From: Prevotellaceae bacterium
GTDB lineage: Bacteria; Bacteroidota; Bacteroidia; Bacteroidales; Bacteroidaceae
Assembly (NCBI GenBank): GCA_031262085.1
Contig: JAISIN010000121.1
Span: 1 to 64,000 of the forward strand
Length of the DNA stretch: 64,000 bases
Direction of reading: 5' to 3'
This document shows, piece by piece, positions 8,698 through 18,474 of this stretch (positions within the stretch are counted from its first letter, which is position 1; every line of letters begins with the position of its first letter). Under the pieces are notes generated by a model. The model had not been told where the DNA came from and did not search any database. It saw nothing but the letters and a program-made list of their open reading frames with translations. A program made the translations under genes and the position numbers.

Positions 8698-10587
8698 TTA
8701 CCAGCCCGGATTTTGATAGAACTCGGGGTACATACTCACGTCAGCTGTTTTTAGAGGTAGCCAATAGTGTTTGCTCGACAGGTTGCGCGTAATAAGAGGT
8801 TCTTCGCGGAAGTTGCGTACTTCTGCCTCTTTGGGGTCGGCATCAGGGTTAAACTCTCCTACACGGTCGAATTCTTGGCTAGTCTTAACGTTATAGGGAT
8901 ACTCTGTAAGCAGTAGCCAGCGGCGCAGGTCAGTAAAGCGGTGACCTTCGAAAGCTAACTCTACGGCGCGTTCGCGACGCACTTCGCCCATAAAAGCTTC
9001 AGTTGAAGTCAGATATTCGTCGGCTACGTGTCCTACACCAGCACGGTCGCGAATTACGTTAATAGCATCGGCAGCAGTTCCTGTGTAAGTACTACTTTTA
9101 CCTATTGCGCCGCCGTAACCTTGTGCAGCAGCTTCGGCATACATCAGATAGACATCTGCCAAACGTAGCCATGATAAGTGTATGTGAGTAGCATAGCTAT
9201 ACCCCCAATTCTGATCCCATGCGTTAGCGGCCAGCGGAACGAATTTGTAATTCAGATAACCGGTACGGCTCGTAGAAGTGGGGTCTGCACGCCAATATGG
9301 GTTACCACTGTATAGGTTGGCATATCTGTACACTTCTTGATCCGGATTTTGAATGGTACCTGATACTACTTTTATTCCATCGTAGACGAAATTGCTGTAG
9401 AAACGCGGATCACGGTCTTTCCAAGGGTGATTCTTATCGAAGCCGGAAGCTCCGTCGGCGAGTGGACGACCGTTTGCCATACCAAAGTAGTTTACATAGT
9501 TAGCTGAAGGAAGCAAGATGATTCCGTCGCCTTGTGCCATAAGTGATATTTGGTAGGAGTTCGCTTGTCTCCAGTGCGAATCAGCGCCATAAGTTTGACT
9601 ACGTACAATAGCTTCGGTTCCGCCCGGCATTAACCAGTTTTGTTGTATTGTATAGAACAGCGTGTGGTAATCTTCGAAGGGAACTAACGAGTATTGAGTT
9701 TGTCCACTTTCTACCATTGTCAGTACCTCACCAAATGTGTCGGCTGCTTTTTTGCACATTTCTGCATCGTAGGTTCTGGGACCATTAATTCCATTTACCA
9801 TCAATGGGCTTCCTGCATAGAGATAGGTCTTTCCTAAATAGGAGAGTGCCCAAATCTTATTCGGACGAAGAGCATTGTTATTGGCAGTACGAAGTCCAAT
9901 TTCCGTTTGATCCCAATCTATCGGGAGTAATTCGGCTGCTGCTTTGAAGTCTGCTGCCATTTTCTCGGCATTCTCGCGATAAGTCTCGCGTGGTTGTTGC
10001 AAATATTGCTCTTCGGGCAACAGTACGTCTGTGATGTAGGGAAGTCCACCCCAATATTTGGTGAGTTGAAAGTAGAACCATGCGCGGCAGTATAGAAGTT
10101 GACCTTTTATAATATCGCGTTCGGCAGGTGTGGCATCAATCATTTTACCCTCTTCCAAGGCAGCCAAACCCATATTGGCGATGCGAATGGCGTACCACGA
10201 TCCACCCCAAACAGCTTTTGACATCTTATCACCGCCTACAGTCCAGTTGCGGTCGATAAAGCATGAAGTTTGAGTTGTACCACCATTGAAGTAGTCGCGG
10301 TAGTTACCACGGTCTACACTGTTACCAAAAAGGTATTCGCCGTTACCGGTGGTTATCACTTCATCTTCGCCCCAGTTAAAGGAGGATACCCAGTAAGCTT
10401 TGGCTATGTCGGGGATGACTTGATACATTCTTTCAACAAACCCTTGGAAGTTGCTAAAGTTTTTATAGGTATCGTCTGGCGCAATATCCGATTCCGGTGC
10501 TTTGTCTAAATAATCCGTGCAGGATGTGAGACCGAGCATAAGGGATGCTATTCCGCAAAGCAGATAGTGTATGAATTTTGTCTTCAT
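8698..10587 (-). CDS. SusD/RagB outer-membrane glycan-binding lipoprotein (first pair)
   Basis: A 629-residue SusD-family protein with lipobox Cys23 (GLTSC) followed by TDYLDKAPESDIAPDDTYKN, a typical SusD N-terminus. The C-terminal signature includes LRLADVYLMYAEAAAQGYGG, INVIRDRAGV, and RRERAVELAFEGHRFTDLRR. It starts 13 bp after the susC1 stop and should pair with that receptor. The two SusD proteins of the locus differ clearly in sequence, so they probably bind different xylan decorations or lengths (inference). Confidence 0.93.
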   Translation of the reverse strand: MKTKFIHYLLCGIASLMLGLTSCTDYLDKAPESDIAPDDTYKNFSNFQGFVERMYQVIPDIAKAYWVSSFNWGEDEVITTGNGEYLFGNSVDRGNYRDYFNGGTTQTSCFIDRNWTVGGDKMSKAVWGGSWYAIRIANMGLAALEEGKMIDATPAERDIIKGQLLYCRAWFYFQLTKYWGGLPYITDVLLPEEQYLQQPRETYRENAEKMAADFKAAAELLPIDWDQTEIGLRTANNNALRPNKIWALSYLGKTYLYAGSPLMVNGINGPRTYDAEMCKKAADTFGEVLTMVESGQTQYSLVPFEDYHTLFYTIQQNWLMPGGTEAIVRSQTYGADSHWRQANSYQISLMAQGDGIILLPSANYVNYFGMANGRPLADGASGFDKNHPWKDRDPRFYSNFVYDGIKVVSGTIQNPDQEVYRYANLYSGNPYWRADPTSTSRTGYLNYKFVPLAANAWDQNWGYSYATHIHLSWLRLADVYLMYAEAAAQGYGGAIGKSSTYTGTAADAINVIRDRAGVGHVADEYLTSTEAFMGEVRRERAVELAFEGHRFTDLRRWLLLTEYPYNVKTSQEFDRVGEFNPDADPKEAEVRNFREEPLITRNLSSKHYWLPLKTADVSMYPEFYQNPGW

Positions 10588-10600
10588 CGTATTCCTAAGA

Positions 10601-13600
10601 TTATAATGTTATTCTTAATCCTAAATTAAAGCGACGCGCTGTCGGGTAGGAGGAGTTTCCGCCGGTGTTTGATTCGCGGTCGTCGGGCATCTTTGTCCAC
10701 AAGAAGAGGTTGTTGCCGTTGGCAAATACTTTCAGGCTGTTCAGTCCTACTCGTTTGATCCAGCTGGTTGCATCGAACGTATAGGAGATTTCGGCATACT
10801 TCAAGCGCACGTATGAACCGTCGTACAGATAACGGGTGCCAGGAGTGTAAGCACTTACTTGTGTTCCCCAGCGTGGCAAAGGTACGTCGGCATTCATGTT
10901 GTCTTTCGACCAATAAGAACCTTCATCGAAAGCAATGTCACGATATTGAGTTAAACTCTGTGTACCTACGTAGCGGGTTACGTTGTTTACACCGTAGAAC
11001 TGCACAAAGCAACTCCAACCCTTGTAGTCGAATCCGATTTGCGCATTGAAGGTGTTCTGAGGTACACCGGTATATCCGTAAGGAATGTTGTCTAATGAAG
11101 AAATAATACCGTCAGCATCGTAGTCCAAGATGATATAGTTACCAGGCATACGTGTATCATCATTAGAATCATGAGCAGTACTTCCATAAAGTTCGTCCCA
11201 GTTATTATAGTAACCTTTGTCCACATAGGAGTTGGTCTGGTTGATAGCCTTATCTTTCTTCTTTTGATATTCGGGCATCAATTTTGGGTCATCAGCTGCG
11301 ATAACTTTATTGGTAGCATGGGTTAGTGCGGCATTACCCCACAGACGCCAGTCGCGGTTGAGTTGTTTAGTCCAGCGTACTTCGATTTCGTATCCTTGGC
11401 TATTTACTTTGCCTAAGTTGGCAGTAGGAGCCGTAGCACCAAAGTATGACGGAATGGCGCGGTTGGATCCTGTCAGCAGAATGTCTTTGCGGCGTTCGCT
11501 GAAAAAGTCTACCGAACCAGTAATTACGCCGTCGAAAAGTCCAAACTCGGCTGCTATATCCAATTTTTTTGCTGTTTCCCAATGTACATCGGGATTACCT
11601 ATTTGTGATTCATAATAACCGGCATAGGGGCTGGCATTAGAGCTAACACCGGTAATCCCTTGCCAGAAGCCACCTCCAGTTGCCCATATGTCTTGAAAGA
11701 GCCAACGTTGATAAACGTTGTCATCACCAATTTCACCATAAGAACCTCTGAATTTTAGGTAATTAAACCATTTCAGATTAAGCTTTTTGAACCAAGGCTC
11801 TTCACTTACTGTCCATCCGAGTGCGCCCGATTGGAAAAAGGCAAAACGATATTTGGGAGCAAATCGTTCGGAACCGTTGTATGCACCGTTATATTCTAAT
11901 AGATAACGTTTGGCATAATCATACGTACCGCGGAATACCCAGTTCTCCCGATAGAACGGCTCTTGGCTACCCGAGGCGTACTGTTCGCGACTAAAGTTAC
12001 CCATGGCACTTACCGAGTGTGCACCGAAGGTATTAGCCCAGTTAACCTGTGCCGAGTAGTTGAGACGACGATAGGTAGCGCCATTGTTTACCGAACCGGC
12101 GCCGGTCAACCATGCAATGTTATTTTGATAGTCAAATTTGTTGTTGCTATCCAATGTTACATTGCTGTATTCTATACCAGTGTTGGGATCAATCCATTTT
12201 TGGGGATTATCTTCCCAATCGTTAGTATCGTCAATACCGCGACCGGTTTCTTGAAATGCATTGTCGAAAGCGAGGCGTCCCTGTACGGATAGACCTTTAA
12301 GAAGGAAGTCTAAATTCTGTACGAGGGTGAAGTCGGTGTTGAGGCGGTCATTGGTATTATAGCCTATACCGTTCACGCTAATATCTAACATGGAGTTAGC
12401 AGATGCTTGTGTAGGGCTAGGGTAGTAGAAGCCGAAAGTGCCGTCGCTATATTTGGGGCGGAAGGCATCGGGCGCCACGCCGTAGAAGGCTGCCCATACG
12501 GTGTATTCATAAGCATAGTTGTTGACGCCTCTGGTTACAGCATGCGATCCTGATAAATTGACACTGAGTTTGGTGGTCTTGGTCAGGTTAAAGTCGAGAT
12601 TGCTACGCACATTGATACGGTCGTAACCGTAGCCGGGTTTGTATCCTCGATTGTTGGTTACCTTCTTATAGATGTCACCTTCGTGTTGATAATCTGCGCT
12701 GGCAAAGTACTTCACAAAGTCGGTACCACCCGATATGTTCACGTTAGCATTATAAGAGGTGGCTACATCTTTCAGCAATTCGTCTACCCAGTCCACGTTG
12801 GGGTAACGCTCGAACTCTTCAAGGTTGGCAGGGTGACGGTACTTGTCCATGATGGCAAGGGGTTGATAGTCGCCCCAGTAGGAAGGCGTATACCCCAATT
12901 CACTCTCAATTACCTTGTTGCGCAGTCCGAATGTGTCGTAGGCATCTAACAGTGCGGGCAACTTGGAGTAGGTCTTCAGCGTAGTGCTTACATTAATATT
13001 AATGTTGGCTTTCCCTTGCTGACCGCGTTTGGTTGTGATCAGGATGACACCGTTGGCGCCGCGTACACCGAAGACGGCTGTGGCAGAGGCATCTTTCAAC
13101 ACGGAGATGGTGGCTACCGAGTTGATGTCGACGCTGTTCATGGGACGTTCGATGCCGTCGACCAATACCAGCGGGTCGCTGCCGTTCCACGAGCTGACGC
13201 CGCGGATGGTGATCTGCGGGTCTTCTTCGCCCGGTTTACCGGTAGTGGTCATGGTGACTACGCCCGGCAGGTTACCTGTGAGTGCCTGTCCCAAGCTGGA
13301 GACACCACCGGTTCGTTCCAATACTTTGGCAGAGGTCTGGGCTATGGCGCCTACAACGCTCTCCTTCTTCTGCTGACCGAAGCCAACTACAACCACTTCG
13401 TCCAGAAGTTCGGAATCTTCCTGTAGGGTGATTGTCAGGTCTCTGCCGGGAGTCAACTTGACTTCCTGCGTTTTCATACCGATGTAAGAGACTACAATTG
13501 TCGACTGTGCCGGTACGCCACTTAGCGTGAAGTGACCGTCGATGTCGGTAATTGTACCTACTGCATCATTTCCTTTGAGTCGAACAGAGGCTCCGATAAC

Positions 13601-13729
13601 AGATTCCCCTTTGCTGTCGACTACTGTACCCCGTACTGTGGTTTCTTGTGCCATCGCCGATAGGGAGGCGAACAACAAGAACATACAGAGGTACGTCGTT
13701 CGTTTGAATTGCTTAATTACATTTTTCAT
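10601..13729 (-). CDS. SusC/RagA TonB-dependent receptor, first gene of the xylan operon
   Basis: A canonical SusC importer of 1042 residues. The signal peptide is cleaved near AMA/QE (residue 27). A CarboxypepD_reg-like domain spans about 30-110 (TTVRGTVVDSKGESVIGASV). The TonB box DEVVVVGFGQQKK follows at about 110-122, then the plug (VLKDASATAVFGVRGANGVI) and the beta-barrel, ending LGLRITL. As the promoter-proximal gene it would be the main regulated target of the neighbouring HTCS. A TAnnTTTG box lies about 45 bp upstream of its start. Confidence 0.95.
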   Translation of the reverse strand: MKNVIKQFKRTTYLCMFLLFASLSAMAQETTVRGTVVDSKGESVIGASVRLKGNDAVGTITDIDGHFTLSGVPAQSTIVVSYIGMKTQEVKLTPGRDLTITLQEDSELLDEVVVVGFGQQKKESVVGAIAQTSAKVLERTGGVSSLGQALTGNLPGVVTMTTTGKPGEEDPQITIRGVSSWNGSDPLVLVDGIERPMNSVDINSVATISVLKDASATAVFGVRGANGVILITTKRGQQGKANININVSTTLKTYSKLPALLDAYDTFGLRNKVIESELGYTPSYWGDYQPLAIMDKYRHPANLEEFERYPNVDWVDELLKDVATSYNANVNISGGTDFVKYFASADYQHEGDIYKKVTNNRGYKPGYGYDRINVRSNLDFNLTKTTKLSVNLSGSHAVTRGVNNYAYEYTVWAAFYGVAPDAFRPKYSDGTFGFYYPSPTQASANSMLDISVNGIGYNTNDRLNTDFTLVQNLDFLLKGLSVQGRLAFDNAFQETGRGIDDTNDWEDNPQKWIDPNTGIEYSNVTLDSNNKFDYQNNIAWLTGAGSVNNGATYRRLNYSAQVNWANTFGAHSVSAMGNFSREQYASGSQEPFYRENWVFRGTYDYAKRYLLEYNGAYNGSERFAPKYRFAFFQSGALGWTVSEEPWFKKLNLKWFNYLKFRGSYGEIGDDNVYQRWLFQDIWATGGGFWQGITGVSSNASPYAGYYESQIGNPDVHWETAKKLDIAAEFGLFDGVITGSVDFFSERRKDILLTGSNRAIPSYFGATAPTANLGKVNSQGYEIEVRWTKQLNRDWRLWGNAALTHATNKVIAADDPKLMPEYQKKKDKAINQTNSYVDKGYYNNWDELYGSTAHDSNDDTRMPGNYIILDYDADGIISSLDNIPYGYTGVPQNTFNAQIGFDYKGWSCFVQFYGVNNVTRYVGTQSLTQYRDIAFDEGSYWSKDNMNADVPLPRWGTQVSAYTPGTRYLYDGSYVRLKYAEISYTFDATSWIKRVGLNSLKVFANGNNLFLWTKMPDDRESNTGGNSSYPTARRFNLGLRITL

Positions 13730-13773
13730 TACCTTAAAATAAGTATTAGTATAATAAAGGTGAAATTCTGCTG

Positions 13774-13781
13774 CAAAAGTA
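13774..13781 (-). promoter_or_regulatory. -7 box of the xylan operon promoter
   Basis: TACTTTTG on the minus strand fits the Bacteroides -7 consensus TAnnTTTG and would give a leader of about 38 nt before susC1. No good TTTG -33 box is seen at the usual distance, as expected for a promoter that needs an activator such as an HTCS AraC domain. Confidence 0.55.
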
Positions 13782-13957
13782 GAATTAATATGTTAAGGAA
13801 GCTTTCTTTTAAATTGCAAAATGTTGCTTGTGCGTATCATGTGTGTAACAAAAACTTTGGTGTATGTAACATAGATGCGCTCACAAGGTGTTCTGACGGG
13901 GGTTGGGGTATAATTTAACATTTCTTGTTTGGGGGGAGACAAAAAGGACTTTTTAAG

Positions 13958-14047
13958 AGTCGATGAAGGGGTTTTTAAGGATCGAAAAGCGAGAACTTTG
14001 GTGGTCGAAGGCAGAAGCTTTGACGGTCGAAGGCAGAAACTTTGACG
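13958..14047. repeat. Four-unit 22-24-bp tandem repeat downstream of HTCS1
   Basis: Units begin at 13958, 13980, 14004 and 14026. The last two are 22 bp and differ at one base; their core is GTCGAAGGCAGAAACTTTGA. The first two are degenerate. The array starts about 55 bp past the HTCS1 stop codon. It does not code for protein and has no unique spacers, so it is not a CRISPR. Confidence 0.85.
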
Positions 14048-14069
14048 GTTGGGTGCAAGGTTATACTGT

Positions 14070-14094
14070 ACGCGGGGTAATTTTTATCCCGCGT
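14070..14094 (-). terminator. Hairpin just after the HTCS1 stop codon
   Basis: A 10-bp stem (14070-14079 with 14085-14094, containing CGCGGG and one G-T pair) closes a 5-nt loop. It sits 6 bp after the HTCS1 stop codon on the minus strand. No T-run follows, so termination is likely but not proven by the sequence. Confidence 0.45.
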
Positions 14095-14100
14095 TCAGTA

Positions 14101-17100
14101 TCAATAAAGCGAGGGTACCACTCCGTACATCGCCTTGAATGACGACGTGAAGTGCGACTGGCTGAGGAAGCCGGTCATGACGGCAATCTCTTTGATGGAG
14201 TACTTGCGAGTCTTGAGCAGCATGGCAGCTTGTTTGCAGCGCATGTTGCGTACAAAGTCGCGAGGGGGAGAGCCTGTTAGTTCTTTGAGCTTGCGATAGA
14301 GATGCGTGCGACTGATACCTACCTCGATGGCGATGGTGTCGAGGCTGAACTCCGGGTCGGAGATGTGGCGGTTGATCGATTCCATGATGCGGTTGAGCAG
14401 GTACTCGTCGTTCGACAGGGTGTTGCTGCCGTCGATGTCTATGTTTTCATCGGGGACGGAGTTCTCGTTGAAGCTGTTGCGCATCAGGTCGCGGTTGTGT
14501 ATCAGGTTGAGGACGGCTTTGCGGATGATGTCGATATTGAACGGCTTGGTGAGGTAGAGGTCGGCGCCGGTGTCGATTCCTTCGAGCATATCTTCTTCGC
14601 AGGTGCGGGCGGTAAGCAGGATCACGGGCAGGTAGTTGATGCTGACGTTCTTCTTGATTTTGCGACACAGGGTCAAGCCGTCCATCTCGGGCATCATGAC
14701 GTCGCAGATAACCAAGTCGGGCGATTGGGTGAAGATGGCATTGAACGCCTCTTTGCCGTTGGCGTAGCTGCACACGCGGAAATCCTTGTGCAGCTCGCGG
14801 CAGAGATAGTTGCGTATCTCTTCGTCGTCCTCGACCACCATAATCTTATAGTGGGTGTTGGGTTGTCGGTAGGGGGTGGCGGGTGGGGTATCGTCGGTCA
14901 GGTTGTCGGTCTTTGCCTCCTCGTCGACCGGTTCGGGGATGGTGGTTTGGGGCAGTGTGTCGTCAATCTCCTCTTGGGTGAGATGCTCTTTGCCCAACGG
15001 CAGGCGGATGAGGAAGCAGGTGCCCGGCTTGCCGTCGGGGCATGCCTCGGCGCGGATGATGCCGTGGTGCAGCTCTACCAGCGAGCGGCAGAGGTGCAGT
15101 CCGATACCGGTGCCTACGGATCGGTTGTTGTAGTTGTTGTTGACCTGATAGAAGCGCTCGAAGATGCGCTCACGCTCTCCGTCGGGGATGCCGATGCCGC
15201 TGTCTTCGATGACTATCTCGAAGTAGTTTTGCAGCGGCGGCTTGGCGGCAGGGTCGTTGCCGGTGCGCAGGCGAATGGTGATGGCGCCTTCCTTGGGGGT
15301 GAACTTCAGGGCGTTGGAGAGCACGTTCATAATGACCTTGTCGAAGTTCTTGGGGTCGATCCATGCCTGCACTTGGTCGACTTCGGGCGCAAAGGTGAGG
15401 CTGATGTGACGGGAGGCAGCCTGTTGCCCGAAGATTTCGTAGATATTATCGATAAAGCCCTTGAGTTCCGTTTGGCGGAAGTGGAGGTGCATCTGTCCTT
15501 TGTCGAGCTTGCGCACATCCATCAGCTGGTTGACCAAGTGCAAGATGCGCTCGGCATTGCGGTAGATGGTGCGGTAGTTGTCGGTACGCGCCGGGTCGCG
15601 GTCGGTAGCCATGAGGCGTTGCAGCGGACTGATGATGAGCGACATGGGTGTGCGTATCTCGTGCGATATGTTGATGAAGAATTGTAGCTTGGCTTCGTTG
15701 ATTTGCTCGGCGTGGCGATGTTCGAGCATGCGTTGCCGGGCGCGGATGCGCTGACGCACCAGCATCACCATGCCGTAGAGGGCAAGCAGCAGGAGCAGTA
15801 GGTAGAGGGTCTTGGCAGCAGTAGAGGCATACCATGCCGGTTCGATGACGACTGTAACCTCCTTCGTGTCGGAGTAGGCATTGTAGGTACGCGACCTGAA
15901 GCGGAAGCGGTAGGTTCCGGGCGACAGGTCGCCGAACGATACGCGGTTGATGCCCTGTTGCAGGTCGGTCCACTTGCCGTCGTTCAGGGAGTACATGTAA
16001 TAGATATGGTCTTGCCCGTAGAACTCCATGGCAGAGACCTCAATGTCGAAGGTGTTGTCGTTGTGGGAGAGGTGAAACCGCGGAGCGTCCATCACGGCGG
16101 TGTCGACAATGTCGTATTTTCCCGACTTCATGCCCTTCTTCACCAAGCGGTTGTGCAGGTAAAAGCCGGTGATGCGTATGTTGGGTTTGCGGAAGGGCAT
16201 GCCTATCTCCGACGGATAGAAGTAGGTGACACCGCCGGTGCCGCCGAAGAAGAGCTGCCCGCCGGCGCCGGTATATGACGCCCGCTTGCTGAACTCGTTG
16301 CCTTGCAGTCCGTCGCTGGCGTAGAAGTTCAGGAAGGTGTGTGTGGCAGGTTGGAAGTGGCTGATGCCATATCCGGTGCTGAGCCAGATGCTGCCATGCT
16401 CATCTGCCTGAATGCCGCAGATCAGGTTGTTGGGCAGTCCGTCTTTGCGCGAGTATTCGTTGATGTGCAGGGTCTCCCAGTCGAGCTGCTTCAACCCGTC
16501 GGAGGTGCCTATCCACACGTCGCCGGAGGCATCTTCGTAGAGGCTGTACACCACGCTGCCTGCCAGCAGGCGGCGGGCGTTGAGCGGGCTGATGAAGTTC
16601 ATGGTGTGCAGGTCGAGGCATCCTATGCCGTCGAAGGTGCCGATGATGAGTTTGTCGTCGCGGGTGCGCAGCAGGCAGTTGATGTAGGAGTTGTGCAGTC
16701 GGTTGGTCTCTCCCCAGCCCACGTTCTCGATGGCTTCTACGTCGAAGGTGCCGGTGATGCGGCGGGTGGCAAGGTCGAGGCGGAACAGTCCGCCGCCCAT
16801 GGAGCCTATCCACAGATTGCCGTGCCGGTCTTCGGCAAAGGCATAGACATTGGATGCGGGGTTGCCCGAGGGGGTGCGCAGCGGGATGTATTCGCACCGC
16901 CCGCTCTGCGGGTCGAGGCGAGCCATGCCTTGCAGGTACGAGCCTATCCAGATGTTGTGCCGGCTATCTTCGAAGATGCTCATGATGGTGGCAGGCACGG
17001 CGTGCGGATCGCCCGGATGGGGTGCGAAGTGTCGGCGTTGGCTGCCGTCGGGGGCTATGCCGTACAAGCCGTCGTTGTCGGTAGCCACCCAGAGCATGCC

Positions 17101-18183
17101 GGTGTGGTCTTGGCAGAGCGCCATGACGCAGCCCGAGCCGATGAGGTTGCGGTCGTGCGACTTGTAGCCGATGTATCGGAAGCCGTTGTTCTCGGTAGGT
17201 ACCAGCAGCACGCCTTTCTGAAACAGTCCGTACCACAGGTTGCCGGCGCTGTCTTTCAGGATGGAATGCACCTTTACCTGCGTGGGGTTGAAGGTGGTGA
17301 TGTTGAGTATCTGGTCGGTCAACGCGTGGCGGCGGGTGTTGTACTTCTTCAACCCGCTGCCGTCGGTGCCTATCAGCAGTTCGTAGGGGGCTGCCGTGCA
17401 CAGGCTCTTCACCGGGAGGTTCTCGGAACGGGGAATCTGTACCAAGCGGTCGGCAGCAGGGTCGTAGCGCAGCAACCCGTGGGCAAGGCTGCCCAGATAG
17501 AGTGTGTGGTCGATGTCTTCGCAGATGGAGGAGACGAAGTTGTAGCCACTATACTGCTTGACGGATGAGTTCCGGTCGATGGGGCGGGTGACGTCGATGC
17601 AAAACAACCCGTTGTTCTCGGTACCTATCCAGAGGCGGTGCTGCCGGTCTTCGTACATGCAATTGGTAGAGTAGGCTTCGATGGTGCCTTGCAACTGCCC
17701 GGCGGATAGTCGGTTGCCTTCCGTCTTGCCGAGCATGAAGAGGTTGTGTCCGGAGGTGCCTATCAAGATGTCGCCGTTGGAGCAGACGATGAGGCTGCTG
17801 ACATTGGCTGCCACCTCCCTGCCGTCGACAAAGTAGAGCGGTACGGGCAGGAAGCGGTCGGTGGTGCGGTCGTAGAGTTGTAGCCCGCTCAAGCCCCCCA
17901 CAAAGAGGCGCCCGCGGGGATCTTCGTGGACAACGCGCACGTGGTTGTTGGCAAGCGAGTAGGGGTCGTCGGGGTCGTTGCGGTAAGAGGTGAACTTGGC
18001 GCCGTCGTAACAGTTCAGCCCGTCTTCGGTGGCCATCCAGATTATGCCGTTGCTATCTTGGTAAAGAGCGTTGATCATGCTGCTCGATAGTTCGTTGTCG
18101 GCAGTGAAAAGTTTGCCTTCCTGAGAACGAACGGGCATCGGACCAAGGAGTAGGATCATAAGAAGTAGAGTATGTGTTCTCAT
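14101..18183 (-). CDS. Hybrid two-component system regulator HTCS1 (xylan sensor)
   Basis: A single-chain sensor and transcription factor, 1360 residues from the Met at 18183. Order: signal peptide (1-21), two periplasmic propellers of Reg_prop repeats (about 22-690), Y_Y_Y domain (about 700-775), membrane helix (about 785-808), HisKA with His841 in NISHEIRTP, HATPase with DSGIGIP and GTGIGLHL, receiver with Asp1161 in CDVMMPEMDG, AraC helix-turn-helix (about 1270-1355). In this family, oligosaccharide bound in the periplasm leads to activation of the neighbouring susC operon. A start further upstream at 18246 is unlikely: it would lie inside the promoter box and would lose the signal peptide. 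Confidence 0.93.
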   Translation of the reverse strand: MRTHTLLLMILLLGPMPVRSQEGKLFTADNELSSSMINALYQDSNGIIWMATEDGLNCYDGAKFTSYRNDPDDPYSLANNHVRVVHEDPRGRLFVGGLSGLQLYDRTTDRFLPVPLYFVDGREVAANVSSLIVCSNGDILIGTSGHNLFMLGKTEGNRLSAGQLQGTIEAYSTNCMYEDRQHRLWIGTENNGLFCIDVTRPIDRNSSVKQYSGYNFVSSICEDIDHTLYLGSLAHGLLRYDPAADRLVQIPRSENLPVKSLCTAAPYELLIGTDGSGLKKYNTRRHALTDQILNITTFNPTQVKVHSILKDSAGNLWYGLFQKGVLLVPTENNGFRYIGYKSHDRNLIGSGCVMALCQDHTGMLWVATDNDGLYGIAPDGSQRRHFAPHPGDPHAVPATIMSIFEDSRHNIWIGSYLQGMARLDPQSGRCEYIPLRTPSGNPASNVYAFAEDRHGNLWIGSMGGGLFRLDLATRRITGTFDVEAIENVGWGETNRLHNSYINCLLRTRDDKLIIGTFDGIGCLDLHTMNFISPLNARRLLAGSVVYSLYEDASGDVWIGTSDGLKQLDWETLHINEYSRKDGLPNNLICGIQADEHGSIWLSTGYGISHFQPATHTFLNFYASDGLQGNEFSKRASYTGAGGQLFFGGTGGVTYFYPSEIGMPFRKPNIRITGFYLHNRLVKKGMKSGKYDIVDTAVMDAPRFHLSHNDNTFDIEVSAMEFYGQDHIYYMYSLNDGKWTDLQQGINRVSFGDLSPGTYRFRFRSRTYNAYSDTKEVTVVIEPAWYASTAAKTLYLLLLLLALYGMVMLVRQRIRARQRMLEHRHAEQINEAKLQFFINISHEIRTPMSLIISPLQRLMATDRDPARTDNYRTIYRNAERILHLVNQLMDVRKLDKGQMHLHFRQTELKGFIDNIYEIFGQQAASRHISLTFAPEVDQVQAWIDPKNFDKVIMNVLSNALKFTPKEGAITIRLRTGNDPAAKPPLQNYFEIVIEDSGIGIPDGERERIFERFYQVNNNYNNRSVGTGIGLHLCRSLVELHHGIIRAEACPDGKPGTCFLIRLPLGKEHLTQEEIDDTLPQTTIPEPVDEEAKTDNLTDDTPPATPYRQPNTHYKIMVVEDDEEIRNYLCRELHKDFRVCSYANGKEAFNAIFTQSPDLVICDVMMPEMDGLTLCRKIKKNVSINYLPVILLTARTCEEDMLEGIDTGADLYLTKPFNIDIIRKAVLNLIHNRDLMRNSFNENSVPDENIDIDGSNTLSNDEYLLNRIMESINRHISDPEFSLDTIAIEVGISRTHLYRKLKELTGSPPRDFVRNMRCKQAAMLLKTRKYSIKEIAVMTGFLSQSHFTSSFKAMYGVVPSLY

Positions 18184-18245
18184 TCTGTTAAGTAGTAATT
18201 CAAAGTTAAAAGTCGGTAGTATGCGAACTGTTATTTTTCGACGCA

Positions 18246-18253
18246 CAAAGGTA
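18246..18253 (-). promoter_or_regulatory. -7 box of the HTCS1 promoter
   Basis: TACCTTTG on the minus strand matches TAnnTTTG exactly. The predicted transcript start is near 18239, giving a leader of about 56 nt before the Met codon at 18183. This box supports the shorter start of HTCS1. Confidence 0.6.
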
Positions 18254-18402
18254 TGTGAAAAGTAGTGAATATAGATGCTTTTATAACTGTTTTTTGCATC
18301 TATGTTACATATACAACAAAAAATGTTACATACGTGATAGTTTGTGTTCGGAATATGATGATTTATGACACATAATTGTAAGTCGTCTATCTAAAAGTTG
18401 TG

Positions 18403-18410
18403 TACCTTTG
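18403..18410 (+). promoter_or_regulatory. -7 box of the GH43 promoter
   Basis: TACCTTTG on the plus strand matches the Bacteroides -7 consensus. The start of transcription should fall near 18417, with a leader of about 58 nt. A weak upstream element (ATTG at 18375-18378) is slightly too far away to be a standard -33 box. Together with the HTCS1 box it makes 18184-18474 a divergent promoter region. Confidence 0.55.
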
Positions 18411-18474
18411 CCGGATAAATCTCCTATCGTTTAAAATCCGGAATGATTATTCATACTATAAATTTCAAATTCAA

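Larger units (their letters stand above)
13730..14100. other. Intergenic region between HTCS1 and susC1
   Basis: This 371-bp gap has three parts: the susC1 promoter (left end), a 22-bp tandem repeat array (13958-14047), and a strong hairpin next to the HTCS1 stop codon. The HTCS operator for the xylan operon should lie here too, probably at 13790-13900, but I cannot pick out a convincing direct repeat for it by eye. Confidence 0.6.

Noticed and set aside
14302-15687. 461-codon plus-strand frame as a real gene
   Set aside because: It is antisense to the kinase and receiver part of HTCS1, matches no family, and its composition is that of a GC3 shadow. The same applies to 16303-17568, 21289-21906 and 22411-23088.
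18183-18246. Longer HTCS1 with 21 extra N-terminal residues
   Set aside because: The upstream start codon lies within the TACCTTTG promoter box and the extension hides a good signal peptide that begins at the Met at 18183.
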